Below, piece by piece: positions 30,924 to 39,288 of a stretch of 64,000 bases of DNA (positions are counted from its first letter, which is position 1; the number at the start of each line of letters is the position of its first letter). The position numbers and the translations under genes are program-made. The notes below the pieces were generated by a model. It worked only from the letters and a program-made list of their open reading frames with translations. It made no database searches and had not been told where the DNA came from. The DNA is from Roseiarcus sp963717215 (lineage in GTDB: Bacteria > Pseudomonadota > Alphaproteobacteria > Rhizobiales > Beijerinckiaceae). The stretch covers positions 1,178,001-1,242,000 of the forward strand of contig CAVQVS010000006.1 in assembly GCA_963717215.1 (NCBI GenBank), read 5' to 3'.

Positions 30924-31616
30924 CTATGCCGGAGTGAAGGAAGCGTATTCTGCGGCGCGAGAATTCCTAACGACCACCAGGCCCAATTGCTCCTCCGAGC
31001 CCAACTGCTTCCAGTTCCCTCGTGAGCGAGACAGACTCGGTTGCTCGAGTTCGCCCAGTCTTACTCTCGGGGGCAAAAGCGAAGCCTGCATTTTGATATG
31101 ATGTCGCCGCCAACTAGCGAGGTGCTTCCAAAGTAAGTCTTTGAACTCATCGAGGCAGGAGTACGAACTAAATAGATATCGTTTTTCGTTTTCGATTCTA
31201 TTCTTAAAATGGATAACGGCTTTCAGTTGATCGCCAGGGTCGGATAACCTTGCAGGTTCAATTTGTTTAAAGAGTAGCGCTATGTCTTTAATTTTCCCTT
31301 GTTCATGAAGTTGCTCAGCAAGATGAAATTCCTCGGAAGTTCCTGAGGTGAAACCGCCTCCAGGTGAGGACCCCCATCGGTCATGTAGAACAAATACCGC
31401 GTAGTCACATTGACGAAGGTCTTCGTTGATGTGGGACTGCGGCCGTCCAATGCCGCCCACTGTCTCCTCCCAACTCACCGGCTCGAACTCTACGTCCCCA
31501 TCCGGCCCATGAACCTGGGAGAACCAGTTCAACCTCCCACGGAAGCTCTTTCGCTCTTCCTCGAGGCCTTGCGGAGAACCGATGAAAATACGGTACTTTG
31601 TAATCGACCTGGGCAT
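30924..31616 (-). CDS. DUF4062-domain protein (candidate effector)
   Basis: 230 residues. The N-terminal half fits DUF4062: ITKYRIFIGSPQGLEEERKSF, then CDYAVFVLHDRWGSSP, SGTSEEFHLAEQL and FKNRIENEKRYLFSSYSCLDEFKDLLWKHL. These domains have a TIR/SLOG-like Rossmann arrangement and often stand N-terminal in STAND-type proteins or beside NTPases; a nucleotide-processing or sensing role is an inference. The last 55 residues are not recognised. ATG 31616 is preferred to the TTG 12 bases upstream. Base composition across about 31080-31400 is clearly more AT-rich than the flanks, indicating transfer. It lies downstream, same strand, of the ATPase-cyclase gene. Confidence 0.7.
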   Translation of the reverse strand: MPRSITKYRIFIGSPQGLEEERKSFRGRLNWFSQVHGPDGDVEFEPVSWEETVGGIGRPQSHINEDLRQCDYAVFVLHDRWGSSPGGGFTSGTSEEFHLAEQLHEQGKIKDIALLFKQIEPARLSDPGDQLKAVIHFKNRIENEKRYLFSSYSCLDEFKDLLWKHLASWRRHHIKMQASLLPPRVRLGELEQPSLSRSRGNWKQLGSEEQLGLVVVRNSRAAEYASFTPA

Positions 31617-31919
31617 ATCAAGCCCCAAAAGGCGGATGCAACGTAATCGTCCTGACGTTAGCCTCCCGCGGAGTCAATCACAACTCCAAATTCGCGGAGT
31701 TTGCAAACTCGACCCGCGGTAATCGATTCGTTTCTTGCTTGGAGAGATTCCCCTGGCGACACGCATGCACTAGCCATATTCGAGCAGGCTTAGAACCGCG
31801 CATAGGCGTCGAGTGCTTTGAGGGATGGGCTCGCCTGACGGTCAGGGTCGGAAACGCCCGTCGCCCACGGTGTGACTCCAAGCCCGCTTGGCGCAACTCG
31901 CTCCGCATTGCCTCTCGTT
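31617..31919. other. Gap between the two genes of the 31-34 kb module
   Basis: About 300 bases with no convincing ORF. GC is intermediate between the AT-rich DUF4062 gene and the GC-rich ATPase gene. Both flanking genes point left, so this may be a leader or separate promoter for the DUF4062 gene. Confidence 0.4.
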
Positions 31920-34046
31920 CTAGAGGCTCACCGCGCTGGCGCTTCCGAACAAATAGATCGGAATGTGCTGGGCTGCCTCGCTGTCTTTCGAAATCAAGAT
32001 GCCGGCTCCAGCCTGATACCGTTGAGCGCCGACATAGTGATCGTCGAGGAGCGAAAAACCTTCTTCCTCGAAACGATATCCGTACCGTCGCGCGTCGTCG
32101 ACGAATTGCTGAGAGAGGAGAATGTCCCCTGGTTTGGCCAGGGGTTCGATTCGCGCGGCGACGACAACAATGTCGGAGATTTCCGGGTGCTGTGCGCCTT
32201 CAAGAGCAGGATTGAGTTTCCAGAACCCGCTATGCGCGCCGATTCTGATCTGCAAATTGTATCCGGAGGCCAGGAGCTGGGCGCTGAGCCCTCGCGCCGC
32301 GCGCAACAACCTGCCCGGGCTTCTATCTGCTAAAACCAGATGGTCGCCGGCGGACGTGTTCGCGTAGTCCAAATCGCGCGTGAACTGTCGGAACAGATCG
32401 CGCCAGTATTTGTCGAAGGTCTGCGACCTTCCGGCGATCTGAACGACGTTTTCCCGGTAGCCGCGAATATCACCAACAACGACGAACCGGATGCTTTCCT
32501 CGGGCCGCCATTCGAGTTCGTCGCCCACGACGTTGTGCTTGTTCAGCTCCTTGAGAAACCCGACGTTTCGGCGCGTGATGAAATCGCTGAGCGAGGGGTG
32601 GATCAGATAAGTCTCGGCATGCGGCAAGACATGGATCTTGCCGAAGGCGATGTCCCCGACCGGGGCGAACTTCTGCACGAGCCGGGCCGGATCGTCCCGG
32701 CTCTGCTGGACGATTCCGACCAGCCCTAAGGCATAGAGAGCGCAGAAGGGATGTCGCGCCGCCTCGGTTTCGATCTCGTATTGTCTCGCGGCGACGTCCG
32801 CGTAGGCCTGGGAGGCCTCGACGACCTCGTCGTACGTCAGCACGTTGGATTTGATGATCTGGGGGAAGATCTCCGGGTACAATCCGCTGAAGAAGGGCGC
32901 GACCTCGTTGAAGAGCGTTTCCACCCTCTCCGCGGCTGCGGAATTGATCGCGTTGCGAATTTCCTGCTGACTTCGTCTCTTGACGCCGATCAGGCTGATC
33001 TCCTTGCCGATGACGATCGCGTCGCGCGGCCTCAGCGAGCAGTGGCGAGTCCAATAGTCTATCGCTCGCTCTTGCCGTGCTGTTCCCGCATTTGAAACAT
33101 ATTCATTCTTCGGTCCGAGAAAACGCAGCAGCGGATCCTCACTGCTCCTGTCGACCAGATCGCTCTTTGAGGCGATCGCGATGTTGTTTTCGATGATTTG
33201 CTTGATGTCCTCGATTCTGTAGCGCAGCTCTCTTCGGAACGACCTCAGGTTGGAGAATTGCGGCTCGTTCTGCGCGGCGTGCTGATAGGCCTCCTTTCGG
33301 ATCGAGACGAAGATCCGCACATGGGGATTGATTCCGTGCAGGCGTCTCAGGGCCAGCCAGGCGCCGATCTGGCCGGCGTGCCAGATACGGACGAACCGCT
33401 CGTGCACCTCGTTGCGGCGGAGGTAAGAAAAATTGATGTAGTGGATGAGATACTCGTCGATGTTGTCGACGAATATTCCCGCCTGCTTGTGAATTGTCGC
33501 GAAGATGCGCGTGATCTGTTGCGCCGCGCGCATGATCAGAAAGATCTCGCTACGCTGAGCCGCCAGGCAATCATGCAGGATGTCAAATGGCCTGGTGATG
33601 TGCGGGTGAGCCAGGATGTTCAGCAAGGTCTGCGGTAAATCCTTCGATTCCAGCAATTCTTCAAGCTGCTGGTGAACGTCGCGATCGTCCTGGAACCCCT
33701 TGATCAGGCATATCGAAAAAGCAATGTTCCACAGCGTCTCCCAGTTGTCGCTGCTCTCCAGGACGTTGATGATTTCATTGGGCAGGATCGGGGGCTTGTT
33801 GCTCGGGCGATCGACAATCGGCGAGAACGGAAAGCAGCGATAGTCATTTTCCTGCAATGAAATGCGCTTGAGCTTGAGAACCAGCGTCTTCCCGAATCCC
33901 TTCGGCGCCACGAGGGCGTGAGAAGACAAGTTGAGGTTGGATAGGAACTCTTCGACCTCCGTTGTTCGAAGCAAGACCGAGCCTTGCGAACTGCTCAGGT
34001 CTCTGAGTTCGGTCAGCTGTTGCGCGTCTTCAACCCATGCCGGCAT
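31920..34046 (-). CDS. P-loop ATPase fused to a nucleotide-cyclase-like domain
   Basis: 708 residues. Walker A is APKGFGKT (about residue 55 counted from the GTG at 34058) and Walker B is GIFVDNIDEYL (near 194-204), followed by RIFVSIRKEAY and SLRPRDAIVIGKEIS, as in Sll1717-like P-loop ATPases. The last 190 residues resemble a class III cyclase catalytic domain: FVVVGDIRGY (first metal Asp), SAGDHLVLAD (second Asp), IRIGAHSGFW and SDIVVVAARIEPLAKPGDILLS. The usual Asn of the NxxxR pair is Val, so cyclase activity is doubtful. ATG 34046 is preferred because GGAGG sits just before it. No signal or membrane segment seen. Probable partner of the DUF4062 gene. Confidence 0.7.
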   Translation of the reverse strand: MPAWVEDAQQLTELRDLSSSQGSVLLRTTEVEEFLSNLNLSSHALVAPKGFGKTLVLKLKRISLQENDYRCFPFSPIVDRPSNKPPILPNEIINVLESSDNWETLWNIAFSICLIKGFQDDRDVHQQLEELLESKDLPQTLLNILAHPHITRPFDILHDCLAAQRSEIFLIMRAAQQITRIFATIHKQAGIFVDNIDEYLIHYINFSYLRRNEVHERFVRIWHAGQIGAWLALRRLHGINPHVRIFVSIRKEAYQHAAQNEPQFSNLRSFRRELRYRIEDIKQIIENNIAIASKSDLVDRSSEDPLLRFLGPKNEYVSNAGTARQERAIDYWTRHCSLRPRDAIVIGKEISLIGVKRRSQQEIRNAINSAAAERVETLFNEVAPFFSGLYPEIFPQIIKSNVLTYDEVVEASQAYADVAARQYEIETEAARHPFCALYALGLVGIVQQSRDDPARLVQKFAPVGDIAFGKIHVLPHAETYLIHPSLSDFITRRNVGFLKELNKHNVVGDELEWRPEESIRFVVVGDIRGYRENVVQIAGRSQTFDKYWRDLFRQFTRDLDYANTSAGDHLVLADRSPGRLLRAARGLSAQLLASGYNLQIRIGAHSGFWKLNPALEGAQHPEISDIVVVAARIEPLAKPGDILLSQQFVDDARRYGYRFEEEGFSLLDDHYVGAQRYQAGAGILISKDSEAAQHIPIYLFGSASAVSL

Positions 34047-34146
34047 TCCGGCCTCCACAAACTATTTTGACCGCCGGCGGGTTCGCCGCGGGTACGATTC
34101 GATAAATAGCGAGAACAAACCACGACCCGGGCGAATTGGGCCGCGC

Positions 34147-34827
34147 CTAACGCTCCGTCAAGTCCGGGCGTCTCTCTCGCGTGATCCGCTCGGCCTCCGC
34201 GCGTCGCCAGGTCGCGATCTTGGCGTGGTCGCCCGAGAGCAGCACCTCGGGAATTGCGCGTCCCTCCCATTCGCGCGGGCGGGTATAGTGCGGATATTCC
34301 AGCAGCCCGCGCTCGAAGCTCTCCTCTGCCCCCGACGCCTCCTTGCCCATCACGCCGGGGATCAGGCGCACGCAGGCGTCGACAATGGCGAGCGCGGCGA
34401 TTTCGCCGCCCGACAGCACATAATCGCCGATCGACACTTCGACGAGACCGCGCGCTTCGATGACGCGCTCATCGACGCCCTCGAAGCGCGGGCAGAGAAT
34501 GACGAGGCCTGGCCCCGCCGCCCATTCTCGAGCGCGAGCCTGGCGGAAGGGCTCGCCGCGCGGGCTCATGATCAGGCGCGGCCTCGCATCATCCGGCGCG
34601 AGCGCCGCGTCCAGGCTCGCGGCGACGACGTCCGCCCGCATCACCATTCCCGGGCCGCCGCTCGCGGGCGTATCGTCAACCGCCCGATGGCGACCGAGCC
34701 CATGCTCGCGGATGTCGAGCGCGTTCAGCGACCACAAGCCGCGCGCCAGCGCATCGCCGGCCAGCGACTGGCCGAGCGGGCCGGGGAACATGGCGGGAAA
34801 GAGGGTTAGGACAGTGCAGGCGAACAT
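34147..34827 (-). CDS. trmD: tRNA (guanine-N1)-methyltransferase
   Basis: 226 residues. Methylates G37 of tRNAs using S-adenosylmethionine. The deep trefoil-knot region reads LVILCPRFEGVDERVIE, then VSIGDYVLSGGEIAALAIVDA. The N-terminal block is DIREHGLGRHRAVDDTP, then GGPGMVMRADVV. It belongs to the ffh-rpsP-rimM-trmD translation block, but here a Rieske gene stands between rimM and trmD, and rplS does not follow. Confidence 0.95.
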   Translation of the reverse strand: MFACTVLTLFPAMFPGPLGQSLAGDALARGLWSLNALDIREHGLGRHRAVDDTPASGGPGMVMRADVVAASLDAALAPDDARPRLIMSPRGEPFRQARAREWAAGPGLVILCPRFEGVDERVIEARGLVEVSIGDYVLSGGEIAALAIVDACVRLIPGVMGKEASGAEESFERGLLEYPHYTRPREWEGRAIPEVLLSGDHAKIATWRRAEAERITRERRPDLTER

Positions 34828-34879
34828 CGGGCGAGGCTTACGCGCTCACCCGGTTGCTGTCACCGATCGATCTTCGGAG

Positions 34880-35536
34880 TTAAACCTGCTGGATCGAGTT
34901 GAAATCGAAATTCGCGCCCGGCGGGTTCTGGCCGACCCGAACCGTCTTGTCGTCGGGGAAATGATAGGGCGGCACGGGCAGATTGTAAGGCGCAGGCACG
35001 CCCTGAAAGACGCGGCCAGCCAGATCGTATTTCGAGCCATGGCACGGGCAGAAGAAGCCGCCCGGCCAATCGGGCGCTGGATCCGTCTTGCTGGGATCCG
35101 GATCGAACAGCGGAATACAGCCAAGGTGCGTGCAGACGCCGACCAGGACGAGAATCTCGGGCTTAACGGATCGGCTCCAGTTGGCTGCGTAAGCGGGCTG
35201 CTGGTTCTGCGCCGAGTCCGGGTCGCGCAACTGAGAAAGCAGCTTTGGATTTTTCAGTTCATCAAGCGCCGGCTGAGCCCGTTTGACGACGAACACCGGT
35301 CGCGACGCCCACAATGTCACCACCCGCTGCCCCGGCTGGAGCGCGCCGATGTCGATGTCGACCGGGCCGGCCGCGGCGATGGTGGCGGCGTCCGGGTTCA
35401 TCTGGTCGATGAACGGCCACAGCGTCGCCGCCACGCCGACCGCCGCCAGCGATCCAGTCGCCAGAAACAAGAAGTCCCGCTTCGTTACCGAGTGGCCCCC
35501 GTGGCCTGTTGAAGCCGTCTCGGAACTCATCGTCAT
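34880..35536 (-). CDS. petA: Ubiquinol-cytochrome c reductase Rieske iron-sulfur subunit
   Basis: 218 residues. The N-terminal twin-Arg-like TKRDFLFLATGSLAAVGVAATLWPFI is the membrane anchor and Tat-type signal. The Rieske cluster ligands are in CTHLGC and CPCHGS, separated by an insertion carrying LFDPDPSKTDPAPDW. Subunit of the bc1 complex facing the periplasm. ATG 35536 is used; ATG 35530 is two codons further. No cytochrome b or c1 gene is adjacent. Confidence 0.94.
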   Translation of the reverse strand: MTMSSETASTGHGGHSVTKRDFLFLATGSLAAVGVAATLWPFIDQMNPDAATIAAAGPVDIDIGALQPGQRVVTLWASRPVFVVKRAQPALDELKNPKLLSQLRDPDSAQNQQPAYAANWSRSVKPEILVLVGVCTHLGCIPLFDPDPSKTDPAPDWPGGFFCPCHGSKYDLAGRVFQGVPAPYNLPVPPYHFPDDKTVRVGQNPPGANFDFNSIQQV

Positions 35537-35665
35537 ACAGCGCGTCTCCAAACGAACAAGCGGGTCTGGGATCCCCAACCACGGCGCCGGAAGAACTCAA
35601 CGGCGCGAGCGCCCTTTGTGTATCCGCCCCCTTCGCCCTTAGCAACACCCCGTTGGCCGCGAACT

Positions 35666-36187
35666 CTAGTCGTCCTCGACTTCGCGCGGCGGTTCGACAA
35701 CAATCCGCCCGGCGTCGAAATCGATGCGTGGCGCGACGCTTTTGGTGAACGGAAGAAGCAGGGTTTCCGCCCCGTCGGCCGGCGCGATCTCGAGAACGTC
35801 GCCTGCGCCATGGTTCAGGAGCGCTATGACCCGGCCGATCGGCGCCCCTGCTGCGTCAACGGCTTCCAGTCCCACCAGGTCGTCGTAGTAGAACTCGTCC
35901 TCGTTAGGCGGCGGCAATTGGTCGCGGCGAGCGAAGATTTCCACGTTCTTCAACGCCTCGGCCGCTTCACGGGTCGAAACGCCAGCGATTCGGGCCGCCA
36001 GCATATCGTCCTTGAGCGGCCGCAGGGATTCGAACGCAAACGCCTGCGTCCGCCCCCTGTTGGTCAGAGGCCCGTATGCCCCAATGGCGCGCGGTTCGGC
36101 AGTCATCGACTTGACGCGAATTTCCCCGCGCACCCCCTGCGGCGCGCCGAAGACGCCCATCAGAATGAGCCGGTCAGGCGCGCGCAA
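35666..36187 (-). CDS. rimM: Ribosome maturation factor RimM
   Basis: 173 residues. The N-terminal RimM barrel begins RLILMGVFGAPQGVRGEIRVK, and the PRC-barrel part shows EDEFYYDDLVGLEAVDA, then VIALLNHGAGDVLEI and LLLPFTKSVAPRID. Needed for 30S head assembly through contact with S19. It follows rpsP by 15 bases in a translation operon. Start ATG 36187. Confidence 0.94.
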   Translation of the reverse strand: MRAPDRLILMGVFGAPQGVRGEIRVKSMTAEPRAIGAYGPLTNRGRTQAFAFESLRPLKDDMLAARIAGVSTREAAEALKNVEIFARRDQLPPPNEDEFYYDDLVGLEAVDAAGAPIGRVIALLNHGAGDVLEIAPADGAETLLLPFTKSVAPRIDFDAGRIVVEPPREVEDD

Positions 36188-36202
36188 GTCGTGTTAGCGC
36201 GT

Positions 36203-36565
36203 TCAGGCCGCGGGAGCCGCCGCGGCCTTTTCGGCTGCGGCCGCCGCAGCGGCGGTGCGCTCCTGCGCCTTCTTCTTCGGCAGCGCCTTCTGCGGGTTGT
36301 TGTGCGCTTCGCGCTTCGCGAGGCCGAGGCCGTCGAGCAGACGCAGCACGCGGTCGGTCGGCTGCGCGCCCTTGGCGAGCCACGCCTTGGCCTTCTCCTG
36401 GTCGAGCACGACGCGGGTGGCGTCGTCTTTGGCCTTCAAGGGATCGAAGGTGCCGATCCTTTCGACAAAGCGGCCGTCGCGCGGCATGCGCGCGTCGGCG
36501 ACCACGATGCGATAGAAGGGGCGCTTCTTCGTGCCGCCGCGGGAGAGGCGAATTTTCACTGACAT
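36203..36565 (-). CDS. rpsP: 30S ribosomal protein S16
   Basis: 120 residues. MSVKIRLSRGGTKKRPFYRIVVADARMP at the N terminus is diagnostic (positions 1-28), followed by ERIGTFDPL and the LDQEKAKAWLAKGAQPTDRV-type segment. The C terminus has an Ala/Lys-rich extension beyond the usual 80-90 residue core, as in many alphaproteobacteria. Between ffh and rimM. Confidence 0.96.
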   Translation of the reverse strand: MSVKIRLSRGGTKKRPFYRIVVADARMPRDGRFVERIGTFDPLKAKDDATRVVLDQEKAKAWLAKGAQPTDRVLRLLDGLGLAKREAHNNPQKALPKKKAQERTAAAAAAAEKAAAAPAA

Positions 36566-36600
36566 TAGTGTTTTCCTTTCAGATCAGATGGTTGTTGAAG

Positions 36601-38166
36601 TCATTTCTTCTTGCCGAACGGGTTGAAGCCGCCGCCCAGGCCCGGCAGCTTCGCGCCGCCGCCGAGACCGGGGAATTGCGCGGGTAAGTTGAAGGCGCCG
36701 GGCGGCGGGGCGGCCGGAATGCCGGGCGGCCCCGAAGGCGCCCCGGGAAGGCCCGCGCCGCCCAATTGCTTCTGCATCGCTTCGATCTGCTCGGGCGAGG
36801 GCATCGGCATGCCGCCGCCGAGGCCCATCATCTGGCCGAGTTTGCCCATCATGCCGCGCTTGGCGCCTGGCCCGCCCATCGCCTTCATCATGTCGGCCAT
36901 CTGGCGATGCTGCTTGAGCAGCCGGTTGACATATTCGACCGTGACGCCCGAGCCCGCCGCGATGCGCTTCTTGCGCGAGGCTTTGAGCATGTCGGGGTTG
37001 CGGCGCTCCTGCGGCGTCATCGACGAGATGATGGCGCGCTGGCGCTTGACGAACCTGTCGTCGAGATTGGCGGAATTGAGCTGGTCCTTCATCTTGGCGA
37101 CTCCTGGCAGCATGCCCATGATGCCACCCATGCCGCCAAGCTTTTCGATCTGGCTCAATTGCTCGGAGAGGTCGTTCAGGTCGAAGACGCCCTTGCGCAT
37201 CTTCTCGGCCATCTTGGCCGCCTGCGCCATGTCGATATTCTGCGCCGCTTTCTCGACCAGGCTGACAATGTCGCCCATGCCGAGGATGCGGTCGGCGAGA
37301 CGCGCGGGATGGAAATCCTCGATCGCATCCATTTTCTCGCCGATTCCGAGCAGCTTGATCGGCTTGCCGGTGACCGCGCGCATCGACAGCGCGGCGCCGC
37401 CGCGGCCGTCGCCGTCCATGCGGGTCAGCACGATGCCGGTTAACCCCACCTGCTCGTTGAAATTCTTCGCCAGATTGACGGCGTCCTGGCCGGTCAGCGC
37501 GTCGGCCACCAACAGGATTTCATGGGGACGAGCGGCGTCGCGGATCTCCGCCATCTCCTGCATCAGCGGTTCGTCGATATGGGTGCGCCCGGCGGTGTCG
37601 AGGATCACGACATCGTAGCCTTGGAGTCGCGCGGCGTTCTCGGCGCGCTTGGCGATGGCGACCGGATCCTCGCCGAAAACGATCGGCAGGGTCGCGACGC
37701 CGACCTGCTGGCCGAGCACCGCGAGCTGTTCCTGCGCCGCGGGCCGCTTCACGTCGAGCGAGGCCATCAGCACCCTGTGCTTGTCCCGCTCGGTCAGGCG
37801 TTTGGCGATCTTGGCCGCGGTTGTCGTCTTGCCCGCGCCCTGCAGGCCGACCAGCATGATCGCCACCGGGGCAGGCGCGTTGAGGTCGATTGCCTGCGAT
37901 TCCGTGCCAAGCGTCTCGACCAGCGAGTCGTGGACGATCTTGACCACCATCTGACCGGGCTTGACCGACTTGATGACGGCCGCGCCGACCGCCTTGGTGC
38001 GGGTCCGGTCGACGAACGACCGCACGACGTCGAGCGCGACATCCGCCTCGAGCAACGCACGACGCACCTCGCGCATGGCGGCGTTGACGTCTTCCTCGGA
38101 GAGGGCGCCGCGGCCGGTGAGTTTATCCAGAATGCCGGAGAGCTTTTCGGACAGGCTCTCGAACAT
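36601..38166 (-). CDS. ffh: Signal recognition particle protein Ffh
   Basis: 521 residues. NG domain: Walker A GLQGAGKTTTAAKIAKRL, DTAGRTHIDEPLMQE and TRMDGDGRGGAALS. The methionine-rich M domain follows, with signal-sequence and 4.5S RNA-binding helices (RILGMGDI, then GSGVTVEYVNRLLKQHRQM). It targets nascent inner-membrane proteins to FtsY. The tail is long and Gly/Pro/Met-rich (about the last 70 residues). Leads the rpsP-rimM block. Start ATG 38166. Confidence 0.97.
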   Translation of the reverse strand: MFESLSEKLSGILDKLTGRGALSEEDVNAAMREVRRALLEADVALDVVRSFVDRTRTKAVGAAVIKSVKPGQMVVKIVHDSLVETLGTESQAIDLNAPAPVAIMLVGLQGAGKTTTAAKIAKRLTERDKHRVLMASLDVKRPAAQEQLAVLGQQVGVATLPIVFGEDPVAIAKRAENAARLQGYDVVILDTAGRTHIDEPLMQEMAEIRDAARPHEILLVADALTGQDAVNLAKNFNEQVGLTGIVLTRMDGDGRGGAALSMRAVTGKPIKLLGIGEKMDAIEDFHPARLADRILGMGDIVSLVEKAAQNIDMAQAAKMAEKMRKGVFDLNDLSEQLSQIEKLGGMGGIMGMLPGVAKMKDQLNSANLDDRFVKRQRAIISSMTPQERRNPDMLKASRKKRIAAGSGVTVEYVNRLLKQHRQMADMMKAMGGPGAKRGMMGKLGQMMGLGGGMPMPSPEQIEAMQKQLGGAGLPGAPSGPPGIPAAPPPGAFNLPAQFPGLGGGAKLPGLGGGFNPFGKKK

Positions 38167-38588
38167 GGGTCACGCTCCTTTGGTCAGGCGGCGAAGGCGA
38201 TGAGCGGATAGATAGGACGGAACGCCCGTCACCCCAATCCGCCTATTCGAAGTCGCGTTCCAGCCAACGCCAATCTCGCCCGGGGGCGCAACGCGCTGCC
38301 GGACGGGGACCGCTGGCCTCAAGGGACAGTCGGCTGATCGACGAGGCCAAAACCTGACGAAGGCGCGGGTCGTAAGCGCGCAAGCCTGAGATGTCAAATA
38401 CGAAGGCCCATAGCCATCGGATGACCACGGCTGACTATCGGCGCCCCAGCGTCGCCGGACGCTAAAGATGCTGCGTGAGTGGAAGAAATCCCCGCGCGCT
38501 GAGGGTTAAAGGAAACCTTTGTGAGGTTGGAACTGATGGCGCCCATCATCCGTTTTTCCTTGTGTCAATCCAATCTAGGGAGGCGAGG
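38167..38588. other. Intergenic region between ffh and a small secreted protein gene
   Basis: Short ORFs on both strands are not recognisable. I looked for a 4.5S-like hairpin near ffh and did not find one I could defend. Confidence 0.45.
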
Positions 38589-38828
38589 ATGCGCTATTTG
38601 GTCAAAATAATCTCCGCGGCGCTGGTTTCGTTGGGCCTGTCCGCCTCCGCCTTCGCCGCCGAGGCCGATACCGAAAAAGGACAAACTCCCGCTGCGCCTT
38701 CCCACGCGGGCGCAGACACTCAGCCCAACAAGGGTCCAACGCCTGTGATGACCAAGGGCGCAAAAACCATGAGCAACGGCGCCAAGGAGGCGGTCAAGAA
38801 GGGCGCTCCTGAAAACGCTGACAAATAG
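38589..38828 (+). CDS. Small secreted hypothetical protein
   Basis: 79 residues. ATG 38589 is preceded by GGGAGGCGAGG, a good ribosome-binding site. The first 23 residues (MRYLVKIISAALVSLGLSAS and AFA) form a signal peptide. The mature part is short, polar and rich in Lys, Thr, Ala and Pro, with repeated KGxxT/KGA elements, and is probably disordered. No known family recognised. The longer frame from 38475 lacks the signal. Confidence 0.6.
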   Translation: MRYLVKIISAALVSLGLSASAFAAEADTEKGQTPAAPSHAGADTQPNKGPTPVMTKGAKTMSNGAKEAVKKGAPENADK

Positions 38829-39288
38829 CGAGCAGCGGCCGGAATGAAAGTGGCGTCTGCAAGCGCCATGGCCGGGCTTGTTCGCCTTGCCTTAGCCATC
38901 CACGTGTTTGCCAAGCTGGACTCCACGCGAGAGCACTCGCTCACGGCTAACCCTACAACAGCGAAGTTGCCGCCCTAGCCCTTCCCTTTCGGCCGCATCG
39001 ATCCAGGAGCGCCTCGCTCCACGCCCGAGTGGCGCGCGGCGTATCCGGATAGCAATCAAAATCCGGCGATCCCGCCCTGACATCTTGTAGACAGTCCGCG
39101 CGGCCGCCTTGGAGCGTCATATCGGAGTGAATAGTTCGCGCTCCGGCGATACTTGAATAACGTTGCAGTCGCTCTCGATGTATTTATATGAATACATCGT
39201 AATATCAATTGCTCGTTCCTCAATTGTCACTTAGGATCGTTTTCAAAGAGCTCGAATTCATAATCTTCCATACCGATAGGGAGGAAAC
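38829..39288. other. Intergenic region upstream of the molybdoenzyme operon
   Basis: No convincing gene. The right part, about 39130-39250, is distinctly AT-rich and contains the palindrome listed separately. GGGAGG at about 39279-39284 is the ribosome-binding site of the next gene. Confidence 0.5.
39176..39199. promoter_or_regulatory. Perfect 24-base palindrome, candidate operator of the molybdoenzyme operon
   Basis: CGATGTATT at 39176-39184 and AATACATCG at 39191-39199 are exact reverse complements around a six-base TATATG spacer. It lies about 90 bases before the start codon in AT-rich DNA, where a promoter is expected. Symmetry and arm length fit a dimeric repressor site of TetR or similar type, but no regulator gene is adjacent. 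A weak hairpin is the alternative. Confidence 0.5.

Noticed and set aside
30924..34046. Canonical Pycsar or CBASS operon
   Set aside because: The cyclase-like domain is fused to an ATPase and lacks key residues; no cyclic-nucleotide-binding effector or CD-NTase is present.
38167..38588. 4.5S (SRP) RNA gene beside ffh
   Set aside because: No long hairpin with the conserved GGAA-type tetraloop could be found.
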